64,000 nt of DNA from Sphaerisporangium corydalis. Its GTDB lineage: Bacteria > Actinomycetota > Actinomycetes > Streptosporangiales > Streptosporangiaceae. The notes below the pieces were generated by a model, which ran no database searches, was not told where the DNA came from, and worked only from the letters and a program-made list of their open reading frames with translations. How positions within the stretch are numbered: position 1 is the stretch's first letter; each line of letters opens with the position of its first letter. This document shows, one piece after another, positions 17,999 to 25,078 of this stretch. Location of the stretch: assembly GCF_025506355.1 (NCBI RefSeq), contig NZ_JANZYP010000041.1, positions 1 to 64,000 of the forward strand, in the 5' to 3' direction. Position numbers and translations under genes: made by a program.

Positions 17999-19081
17999 TC
18001 ATGACGGGGCGGTCGTCGTCGGTTCCAGCAGGGACCAGCTCCGGTCGTCGCCCCAGATCGAGGAGGGGTTCACATAGGGACGCAGCAGGGCGGTGAGGTC
18101 CGGGTCGCCCCGGGCGTTGAGCTCCTCCGACGCGATCTTCCTGGCCACCCCGGCGAGGAAGTCGGCAAGCTGGACGCGCGGGTCGTAGCGTGAGTCGACG
18201 AGCCGGAGGCCGGCCAGCCTGCCCGGGGGCGCGCGGTGGAGCGCGGCGGCGGGCGGGCCGCCGAGTATCTCCCTGAGCTGGGCGACGCGCTCGCCGGTCA
18301 GCGAGTTCTGCTCGTCATGGACGATCGACACCGGCCTCTCGTCCGCGCTCCAGTGCAGGACGGTCTGCACGATGGCCGGGATCAGCGGGTCCAGGGCCGG
18401 GATCATCGCCGGGTCGGCCAGCAGCCGCACCCGGAAGGAGTCCGCGCGCGGCCGGGTCCGCTGGAACAGCTCAAGGACCTCGTCGACCGGGTTCCCCGGG
18501 CCGTCGAGGCGCAGGACGCCGACCATGTGGAAGAACGCGTCCACCGGCGCCCGCAGCCCCCAGCGGTTCCTGGTGCGCATCAGGTTGTTGGCCGCCTCCA
18601 GGAAGGCCTGCCACCGCTCACGCCCGAACGTCTCCGGCCCCTCGCGGTACAGGGTCAGGGCCATGGCCCCGGCCCGGGGGTCCTGGCCAGGTCCGGCGCC
18701 GACGGCGGGGGCGGTCTCGCCCACGAGCAGGTCGGCGACCCGGCCGACCGCGAAGAACGTCTTGTCGATCAGTTGCACGCGGGCGTGCCCGTAGATCGGT
18801 CCCGACGGCCCGAGCAGCCATTCCAGTACCGGCCGGTGCTTCTCGCGGAGCAGGTGGTTCGCCTTGTACTCCGTCGCCGGAGAACGGATCCTGTTCCGGA
18901 TCTCCTGGACGCTGTCCGCCGCCCACGCGGTGTCCAGGTGCACGCTGGCGTGCGCGAACACGTCGGTGTTCCCGCCGACGAGATTCTCCCCCTCGGAACC
19001 GGACTCGTCGCAGGCGATCTCGATGGGCTGACCGGCCGCTACGAATCCTGGTGGCGCGAGGCCTTCCTGATCACCTGTCAC
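17999..19081 (-). CDS. DUF3800-like protein
   Basis: 360 residues from GTG 19081. The N-terminal IACDESGSEGEN (near residue 23) and the C-terminal VQLADFLAGVARK (near residue 320), with SIVHDEQN between them, match the DUF3800 pattern: acidic residues on strands of an RNase-H-like fold. DUF3800 proteins are unassigned and are often found with mobile elements or defence genes; here both neighbours look chromosomal. It is longer than the usual 220-300 residues, the extra part being the middle region (130-260). No partner gene is evident. Confidence 0.6.
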   Translation of the reverse strand: MTGDQEGLAPPGFVAAGQPIEIACDESGSEGENLVGGNTDVFAHASVHLDTAWAADSVQEIRNRIRSPATEYKANHLLREKHRPVLEWLLGPSGPIYGHARVQLIDKTFFAVGRVADLLVGETAPAVGAGPGQDPRAGAMALTLYREGPETFGRERWQAFLEAANNLMRTRNRWGLRAPVDAFFHMVGVLRLDGPGNPVDEVLELFQRTRPRADSFRVRLLADPAMIPALDPLIPAIVQTVLHWSADERPVSIVHDEQNSLTGERVAQLREILGGPPAAALHRAPPGRLAGLRLVDSRYDPRVQLADFLAGVARKIASEELNARGDPDLTALLRPYVNPSSIWGDDRSWSLLEPTTTAPS

Positions 19082-19203
19082 TGCCCGGTTCTCTCACCGA
19101 TGGACGCTGCCGTGGATGTCACTCCAGCGCGAGGCCCAGGAGATCCCCCGACGTGGCCCTGCCCTCACAGTACCTCCGGGGCAGATCTTGCCGCGAGGTG
19201 GTT

Positions 19204-20151
19204 TCAGGCGTACGGGCGGTGGGTGATCCGGCGCCACTGGCGCCTGAGCTTGAGGCTCAGGTCGACGAGCGAGGTGATGACGATCAGCGTGATCGCGGTC
19301 TTCGTGAGCTGGTCGGTCGGGCGCGCCTCGAAGATGTCGCCGGCCAGCAGGACCCATGTGAGGATCGCGCAGACCGTGAGGCCGAGAGCGATGTCGATCT
19401 GCCGCGTCAGCGGGTTCCACCGGCCCCGCACGATCATGACCCCGTAGAACGCCAGGTGCAGGACCATGAAGGCCAGCAGCCAGGGTGCCCGGTGGCGGAA
19501 GAAGTCGTCGTCGTAGACGAACGCCTGGTACGCCGCGGGTGCCGCGCGGCCGCCGGTCACGTATTCGAGCATCCGTCCCGGGTCGATCAGCACGAGGGTC
19601 CCGCTGACGAAGAAGGCACCGGCGGCGAGGTAGCCGACGCGGTTGATCCGGTCGCGGTCGCCCCGGCGGGGTTTCCAGGCGCCGCTCTCCGGGCGGCGGC
19701 GACGGACGAAGGCGGCCGTGGCGTAGCACACGACGAGAAGGCCCGGCCACCACAGGACCTGCGGCCCGACGCTGAGCCACCAGTCCCGCAGGACGGCGAG
19801 GACGTCCCCGGCCGAACCCACGGGCCGCCGCTGGAAGGCGGCCAGCAGGCCGAGCAGCCAGATGACCGCGATCCCGCCCCCGGCGACCCGCAGGAACCCA
19901 CGCGAGTCCGCCGGGTCGATGATGGTCAGGTGCGGCCGGTAGCGCGCGGCGGCCTCGCGCGGCGGGCCGAAGCCGGTGAGCAGCTCGCGCGCCATCTCCT
20001 CGTCGGCGGGGCGGCCCGCCGTGGCGGCCTTGGCCTCCAGCTCGTCCCGCAACAGGGTGCGCAGCTCCAGCGCCACGTCGTCGCGCTGCTTTCGCGGCAG
20101 CAGCCGGGCCACGTCGGACACGTAACTCTCGACGAGATCGTCAGCGTTCAT
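19204..20151 (-). CDS. HAAS-domain membrane protein paired with a PadR regulator
   Basis: 315 residues. The N-terminal soluble part (1-65: ESYVSDVARLLPRKQRDDVALEL, then ELLTGFGPPREAAARY) is the HAAS/permease-prefix helical domain found beside PadR regulators. About six membrane segments follow (GGGIAVIWLLGLLAAF, WWPGLLVVCYATAAFV, VGYLAAGAFFVSGTLVLI and later ones). The start codon lies within the last codons of the PadR gene (11-bp overlap), so the pair is translationally coupled. The HAAS domain is thought to signal membrane or drug stress in such pairs; the output is unknown. Confidence 0.8.
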   Translation of the reverse strand: MNADDLVESYVSDVARLLPRKQRDDVALELRTLLRDELEAKAATAGRPADEEMARELLTGFGPPREAAARYRPHLTIIDPADSRGFLRVAGGGIAVIWLLGLLAAFQRRPVGSAGDVLAVLRDWWLSVGPQVLWWPGLLVVCYATAAFVRRRRPESGAWKPRRGDRDRINRVGYLAAGAFFVSGTLVLIDPGRMLEYVTGGRAAPAAYQAFVYDDDFFRHRAPWLLAFMVLHLAFYGVMIVRGRWNPLTRQIDIALGLTVCAILTWVLLAGDIFEARPTDQLTKTAITLIVITSLVDLSLKLRRQWRRITHRPYA

Positions 20152-20491
20152 GACGCCCTCCGCCTTCCAGGAGACGATCCATGGTGTCGTTCAGGCCGCG
20201 CCAGCTCTCCGTCAGCCTCTCGTACAGCAGGCGGCCGTCGGCGCTGAGCACGTAGTAGCGCCGGGGCGGACCGCCGTCGGTCCGCCATTCGCTGGTCAGG
20301 ACGCCCTGCGATTCGAGGCGCCGCAGCAGGGGGTAGAGCGTCCCCTCCTCGATGGGCATGCCCTTTTCCGCCAGCGACTGGCGCAGCTCGTAGCCGTAGC
20401 GAAGCGAGTGCAACTGGGAGAGCGCGGCGAGCACGACGGTCCCCCGGCGCAGCTCCAGTTCGAGCTTCGCGAAAGCGTCGCCATCAGCCAT
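20141..20491 (-). CDS. PadR-family regulator
   Basis: 116 residues from ATG 20491. The winged helix of the PadR family shows LAALSQLHSLRYGYELRQSL, then the signature EEGTLYPLLRRLESQGVLTSEW (residues ~48-70) and GPPRRYYVLSADGRLL. An upstream in-frame start at 20515 would add eight residues inside the likely operator and is not preferred. It is first in an operon with the HAAS membrane protein. Autoregulation through the palindrome at 20498-20509 is likely. Confidence 0.9.
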   Translation of the reverse strand: MADGDAFAKLELELRRGTVVLAALSQLHSLRYGYELRQSLAEKGMPIEEGTLYPLLRRLESQGVLTSEWRTDGGPPRRYYVLSADGRLLYERLTESWRGLNDTMDRLLEGGGRHER

Positions 20492-20497
20492 GTGCCA

Positions 20498-20509
20498 CAC
20501 AGTACTGTG
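20498..20509. promoter_or_regulatory. perfect palindrome upstream of the PadR gene
   Basis: CACAGTACTGTG sits 7 bp upstream of the PadR start codon. It is flanked by two direct copies of the TGTG(CG)CCACACAG type (20491-20502 and 20506-20519). This is a probable PadR operator covering the start region. Confidence 0.6.
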
Positions 20510-20731
20510 CGCCACACAGGTAGGTCAAATTTTGCGTAAGTCCGCAATGATTCATGACAGTTGGCGCAAGAATTTAAGCGACGCTCGCAGCTAGAGAACA
20601 AGATTACGAAACTATTTCGCAGGAGCCTTGTGGAACGGGGTTCGGGCGACCTAATGTCACCTCACCCTTCATGGTGTCCGGCCCCCTCCAGCGTCTTCAG
20701 GTGTTCACCCCCCGAGAGAAACGAGCATTCG

Positions 20732-22801
20732 ATGTCACGCAGCATCACAGGAGCCGTAGCGAGGTGGGCCGGCGGTCGCCCGCGCCCGGCCGCGGTGGCG
20801 GTCGCGGCGATGACCGCGGCCACCGTCGGCCTCGGCGTCGTGCTCGGCGGCCCGGTCGTCGCCGACGCGGCCGCGACCGCCGCCTCGACCCCCGTCGTGA
20901 CGCGCGCCGCTCTGACGCCATCGCTCGTCGCGGGACGGGGCGCCGCCGTCGGCTTCGCCGAGCAGGAGGCGGAGAACGCGGCCACCAACGGCACGACCAT
21001 CGGCCCGGACCGCACCGCGTACACGCTGCCCGCCGAGGCGTCCGGCCGCAAGGCGGTCAAGCTGGCGCCGGGGCAGTACGTCGAGTTCACGCTGCCGGCC
21101 GCGGCCAACGCGATCAACGTGCGCTACAGCATCCCGGACGCGCCGAACGGCGGCGGCATCACCGCGCCGCTGAACGTGACGGTGAACGGCGCGAACCGGT
21201 CCACCATGACCCTCACGTCGCAGTACTCGTGGCTGTACAACCAGTATCCGTTCTCCAACGACCCGAACGCCGGCCTGCTGCACCCCGACTGGTGGATCAC
21301 GGAGTGCGCGTGCGTGCCCGCCGCCACGACGCCCGCCCCGGCGATCACCAAGCCGTTCCGCCCGAACCACTTCTACGACGAGCAGCGCCTCCTGCTCGGC
21401 AGGACCTACCGCGCCGGTGACAAGGTGCGGCTCACGGTCCCGGCCGGCAGCAACGCCGCCTGGACGGCCATCGACCTGCTCGACTCGCAGCTCGTCGGCG
21501 CGCCGCACGTCCGGCTCGTCGCGGCGAACGTGCTGGCGTTCGGCGCCGACCCGCTGGGCCGGCGTGACTCCGCCGGCGCGTTCGACAAGGCGATCGCCTT
21601 CGCCAAGCGCGGCCACCTCAAGGTGTACGTCCCGCCGGGCGTCTACCAGGTGAACCGGCACATCATCGTCGACGACGTGACGATCGAGGGCGCCGGCGAC
21701 TGGTACACGATCATCAAGGGCCACGAGGTCGCCCTCGGCACCCCGGCCCCTGACGGCTCGGTGCACACCGGCGTCGGGTTCTACGGCAAGGACGCCTCGG
21801 CGGGCGGCAGCACCAACGTGCACCTGTCCGGCTTCGCGATCGAGGGCGACGTCCGCGAGCGCATCGACACCGACCAGGTGAACGGCGTCGGCGGCGCGAT
21901 GAGCGACTCGACCATCGACGGCCTCTACATCCGCCACACCAAGGTGGGCCTGTGGTTCGACGGGCCGATGAGGAACGTGAAGGTCACCGGCAACGTCATC
22001 GTCGACCAGATCGCCGACGGCCTGAACTTCCACACCGGCGTCACCGACTCGGTCGTGTCCGGCAACTTCGTCCGCAACTCCGGCGACGACGCCCTCGCCA
22101 TGTGGTCGGAGAAGACCGCCGACGGCCGCAACACCTTCGACCACAACACCGTGCAGACGCCGGTCCTCGCGAACGGCATCGCCATCTACGGCGGCACCGA
22201 CAACACCGTCTCGAACAACCTGATCGCCGACCCGATCCGCGAGGGCAGCGCCATCCAGGTCGGGTCCCGCTTCGGCGCCGAGGCGTTCACCGGGCACCTG
22301 TGGATCACGAACAACACCACCGTCCGGGCCGGCACGTACGAGCTGAACTGGAACATCGGCCTCGGGGCCATCTGGTTCTACGCGCTGGAGAAGAACATCG
22401 ACGCCGACGTCCAGGTGGTCGGGGACACCTTCCTCGACAACACCTACAACGCGATCATGCTGGTCAGCGACTTCCCGGTGAAGGACCTGTACTCGATCAC
22501 GAACGTCCACTTCAAGGACATCAAGGTCGACGGCACCGGCACCTCGGTGGTCAGCGCCCGCGTCGCGGGATCGGCGTCCTTCCAGAACGTGGACGCGCGC
22601 AACGTCGGCGCGGTCGGCGTCAACAACTGCGGGTCGTTCCACTTCACGCCCGCAGGCTCGGAGTTCTCGCTGACCGACCTCGGCGGCAACGACGGGGGCG
22701 GCACCACCGGGCCCTGGCTCGCCCCGTGGGAGCTGCCGAACACCATCACCTGCGACGACCGCCCGCCGGTCGTCGCGCCCCCGGCGCCGTCCCCGTGGTG
22801 A
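20732..22801 (+). CDS. secreted GH87-type alpha-1,3-glucanase (mycodextranase-like)
   Basis: 689 residues from ATG 20732. A long Sec signal peptide (hydrophobic AAVAVAAMTAATVGLGVVLGG, processed near AVADAAA) precedes a CBM35-like beta-sandwich (~70-260) and a right-handed parallel beta-helix (~270-650). In the helix, Asp429 followed by Asp452-Asp453 (ADGLNFH ... NSGDDALAMW) reproduces the 23- and 24-residue spacing of the three catalytic Asp reported for GH87 alpha-1,3-glucanases. The expected substrate is alpha-1,3-glucan, as in fungal walls or mutan. The gene is single, ends in a strong hairpin, and has a long, less GC-rich leader region. Confidence 0.75.
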   Translation: MSRSITGAVARWAGGRPRPAAVAVAAMTAATVGLGVVLGGPVVADAAATAASTPVVTRAALTPSLVAGRGAAVGFAEQEAENAATNGTTIGPDRTAYTLPAEASGRKAVKLAPGQYVEFTLPAAANAINVRYSIPDAPNGGGITAPLNVTVNGANRSTMTLTSQYSWLYNQYPFSNDPNAGLLHPDWWITECACVPAATTPAPAITKPFRPNHFYDEQRLLLGRTYRAGDKVRLTVPAGSNAAWTAIDLLDSQLVGAPHVRLVAANVLAFGADPLGRRDSAGAFDKAIAFAKRGHLKVYVPPGVYQVNRHIIVDDVTIEGAGDWYTIIKGHEVALGTPAPDGSVHTGVGFYGKDASAGGSTNVHLSGFAIEGDVRERIDTDQVNGVGGAMSDSTIDGLYIRHTKVGLWFDGPMRNVKVTGNVIVDQIADGLNFHTGVTDSVVSGNFVRNSGDDALAMWSEKTADGRNTFDHNTVQTPVLANGIAIYGGTDNTVSNNLIADPIREGSAIQVGSRFGAEAFTGHLWITNNTTVRAGTYELNWNIGLGAIWFYALEKNIDADVQVVGDTFLDNTYNAIMLVSDFPVKDLYSITNVHFKDIKVDGTGTSVVSARVAGSASFQNVDARNVGAVGVNNCGSFHFTPAGSEFSLTDLGGNDGGGTTGPWLAPWELPNTITCDDRPPVVAPPAPSPW

Positions 22802-22839
22802 CACCCCGCAGGGCGCGTCCTGAGCGTCACTGATCACAT

Positions 22840-22875
22840 CGGCCGGCCGTCCGGGAGTTCCCGGGCGGCCGGCCG
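22840..22875 (+). terminator. terminator after the GH87 gene
   Basis: A 17-bp stem (22840-22856 with 22859-22875) reads CGGCCGGCCGTCCGGGA against its complement with a single mismatch and a minimal loop. It starts 38 bp past the stop codon. Confidence 0.75.
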
Positions 22876-22901
22876 TCGGCATGAGCGCTGGTTATTGCTG
22901 T

Positions 22902-22913
22902 CTAACCGGTTAG
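22902..22913. promoter_or_regulatory. palindromic operator CTAACCGGTTAG
   Basis: This perfect 12-bp palindrome is 39 bp upstream of the TetR start at 22953, in the usual place for autoregulation. TTATTG and TTAGTC sequences around it could be promoter elements. Confidence 0.65.
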
Positions 22914-22952
22914 TCAACGGGTAAGGTGGGCCCGGACAGGAAGGACGGTGCG

Positions 22953-23564
22953 ATGCGGAACGCCGAAGCGACGCGGGAGCGGATCCTGGTGGCGGCCATG
23001 GCGGAGTTCTCCGCCTACGGGGTCGCGGGCGCGCGGGTCGACCGCATCGCCAAATCGGCGGGCTGCAACAAGAACCTGATCTACATCTACTTCGAGAACA
23101 AGGAGAGGCTCTTCACGACCGTCCTGGAGAAGCACCTCCTGCGCGTCTACGAGGAACTGGTCTTCACGCCCGACGATCTCCCCGGTTACGCGGCCCGGGT
23201 GTTCGACTTCACGATGGCGCAGCCCGACCTGATGCGGCTGATGGCGTGGTTCACCCTGGAACAGCGGACCGAGGTCCCCGCCGCGCGCGACACCATCCAT
23301 GACGCGAAGGTCACGCAGCTGATGCGGGCGCAGAACGCCGGCCAGGTGGGCACGGCCTTCTCTCCGAGCTTCCTCCTGACCATCGTCATGACGCTCGCCA
23401 CGACGTGGACGGCGGGCAACCCCTTCGGTCCCGCCCTCGACCCCGACGCCGTCGCCAGTCCGGAGACACTCCGCCAGAACATCGTCGAAGCGGTCAAACT
23501 AATCGCCAACGCCAACGCCAACGCGGACGCCGACCGACCCGGCCAGGACGAAGATCCCCTCTAG
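22953..23564 (+). CDS. TetR-family regulator
   Basis: 203 residues from ATG 22953 with AGGAAGG eight bases upstream. HTH: TRERILVAAMAEFSAYGVAGARVDRIAKSAG and then KNLIYIYFENKERLF. The C-terminal domain resembles the TetR_C_17-type (FDFTMAQPDLMRLMAWFTLEQR). The tail is low-complexity (IANANANADADRP). It probably represses itself through the palindrome upstream; the SDR gene downstream on the same strand, after a 231-bp gap, is a possible target. Confidence 0.88.
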   Translation: MRNAEATRERILVAAMAEFSAYGVAGARVDRIAKSAGCNKNLIYIYFENKERLFTTVLEKHLLRVYEELVFTPDDLPGYAARVFDFTMAQPDLMRLMAWFTLEQRTEVPAARDTIHDAKVTQLMRAQNAGQVGTAFSPSFLLTIVMTLATTWTAGNPFGPALDPDAVASPETLRQNIVEAVKLIANANANADADRPGQDEDPL

Positions 23565-23795
23565 GAGATCAAGCCCGGACCACGCGCCGAGCGCCGCTCC
23601 CCTGCAGGGGTGGTTCACCCACGGAGCGCGCACGGCGCTCACCTGGGGATTCACAAGGGATCACCGAGGACTCGTACGGCGATGCGCGGTGTGCGGGCGC
23701 GGCGGATGTACGAGGATCGGGCAGGTGGACGGACCACGGCCGCACATCGCCGTGCTCGGCGACGACGCCCGTGATGACGAGCAGGAGGTGGGCCC

Positions 23796-24551
23796 GTGAC
23801 CAAGGCGACCGGCAGGGTGGCACTGGTGACAGGGGCCGGCAGCGGGATCGGAGCGGCCACCGCGCGCCTGCTGGCCGCGCGAGGGATGCGGGTCGTGGTC
23901 AACTACCTCCGCAACGACGCGACGGCAGGCGAGGTCATGGCCGGCATCGAGGCGGCGGGCGGTCAGGCCATGACCGTGCGGGCCGACGTGCGCGAGGCTG
24001 CGGCGGTCGAGAGCATGATCGCGCGGGTCCAGGAGGCGTGGGGCGGCGTCGACGTGCTCGTGCACAACGCGCTCACCCCGTATGTGATCAAGCCGTTCCA
24101 GGACATGACGTGGGACGAACTGGGCGGCAAGCTCGACGACGAGATGCGCGCGGCGTTCGTGGTCACCAGAGCCGTCCTGCCCGCCATGACCGAACAGGGC
24201 TGGGGACGCGTCATCTACCTCGGCACCGGCCTCAGCCGCCGGCCCCGGGAAGGCATGATCGCGCTCGGCACGGCCAAGGCCGCGCTGGCGCAGTTCGCCC
24301 GCTACCTCGCCCAGGAGCTGGGCCCCCGGGGCATCACGGTCAACGTCGTCGAGCCCGGCCCGGTGGAGGACACCCGCATGGCGGACGTGATCGGCGAGGA
24401 GTACAAACTGCGGCAGGTGGCCGCCACCCCCCTGGGCCGCCTCGCCCGCCCGGCCGATGTCGCACAGGTGGTCGCCTTCTACGCAGGCGAGGAGAACGCC
24501 TTCATGACCGGCACCACGGCCGCGGTCAACGGCGGGATGTCCATGTACTGA
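23796..24551 (+). CDS. SDR-family oxidoreductase lacking the catalytic Tyr
   Basis: 251 residues from GTG 23796, preceded by a near-perfect AGGAGGTG. It is a classical short-chain dehydrogenase: TGAGSGIG cofactor motif at residues 12-19, HNALT in the NNAG position, GITVNVVEPGPVEDT after the active site, and a C-terminal TAAVNGGMSMY. The YxxxK motif reads LGTAK, so the Tyr position is Leu while the Lys is kept; the Ser position also looks changed (YLGTGLS). NAD(P)H binding is expected, but normal carbonyl reduction is doubtful. The same GTAK variant is, as I recall, found in a subgroup of actinobacterial SDRs. Confidence 0.88.
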   Translation: MTKATGRVALVTGAGSGIGAATARLLAARGMRVVVNYLRNDATAGEVMAGIEAAGGQAMTVRADVREAAAVESMIARVQEAWGGVDVLVHNALTPYVIKPFQDMTWDELGGKLDDEMRAAFVVTRAVLPAMTEQGWGRVIYLGTGLSRRPREGMIALGTAKAALAQFARYLAQELGPRGITVNVVEPGPVEDTRMADVIGEEYKLRQVAATPLGRLARPADVAQVVAFYAGEENAFMTGTTAAVNGGMSMY

Positions 24552-24579
24552 CGCCCCCGAGCCGACACCGGGGCGTTCC
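24551..24579 (+). terminator. terminator after the SDR gene
   Basis: ACGCCCC (24551-24557) pairs with GGGGCGT (24570-24576), followed by TCCT. The stem begins at the last base of the stop codon. Confidence 0.55.
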
Positions 24580-24649
24580 TGGTCGATCCCCACGCGGCGC
24601 CCGCAGGTCCGCACGCACGGAGATGCGCGCCTGTGCGGGGAGGACCACG

Positions 24650-24775
24650 ATGAGCGGCATGTCCGCACTCAGAAAGGTGCCCGGCGAACCGGACCCCGCC
24701 GAGAATGAGGCGATGCGCCTGTTCGATCCGGCACGCGTAGGCCACGCCGGGCCGGTGTCGTGCGGTCCTTCGTGA
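24650..24775 (+). other. possible small ORF (41 residues)
   Basis: ATG 24650 follows GGGGAGGA at good spacing and opens a 41-residue frame beginning MSGMSALRKVPGE, ending TGA 24773-24775. About three quarters of its third positions are G or C, weaker than real genes here. It lies in the otherwise gene-free 400-bp leader region of the SAT/ATP-grasp operon (24552-24955). It could be a leader peptide or chance. I see no other gene in that stretch. Confidence 0.25.
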
Positions 24776-24955
24776 ACAGCCCGGCCTGGGGACGCCGGAT
24801 GCCATGGGTTCGCCGGCGGTTCTCCGGACGAGCCGCCGATCACTCCGCCGAGGGGCCGACCGTGTTCCGGCGTCCCGGTGAACCGCGGTGGGGACCACCG
24901 CCCGCGCTCCATGAGCGGCGGGACCCGCCCCGTGCCGTCCGAACGAGGGGGCCAT

Positions 24956-25078
24956 ATGAGCCTTGACCATACACATCAGGTGAAAACAAAGCGCTTGTTC
25001 GCGGCGCCCGGCGCGCACGGCGACGTGCGCCCGACCGGCCGCCGGCTCGCGGAGCCCGTCGTGACGGCGAAGCGCTGA
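24956..25078 (+). CDS. small ORF (40 residues) heading the SAT/ATP-grasp operon
   Basis: Begins MSLDHTHQVKTKRLF and ends PVVTAKR. A GAGGGGG ribosome-binding site lies five bases before ATG 24956. The last 29 codons before the stop (24989-25075) all end in G or C, a strong coding signal, while the first ten codons are much more AT-ending. The stop overlaps the next start as TGATG at 25076-25080, coupling it to the acetyltransferase/ATP-grasp gene. I recognise no family. It is basic (several Lys, Arg and His), without Cys. It could be a precursor or scaffold peptide for the ligases, a small subunit, or a regulatory leader ORF; the data do not decide. Confidence 0.55.
   Translation: MSLDHTHQVKTKRLFAAPGAHGDVRPTGRRLAEPVVTAKR

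Noticed and set aside
24772-24966. A 64-residue GTG-started frame between the two small ORFs
   Set aside because: It overlaps both small ORFs, is Arg/Pro-rich, has mixed third-position use and no ribosome-binding site; more likely a shadow.
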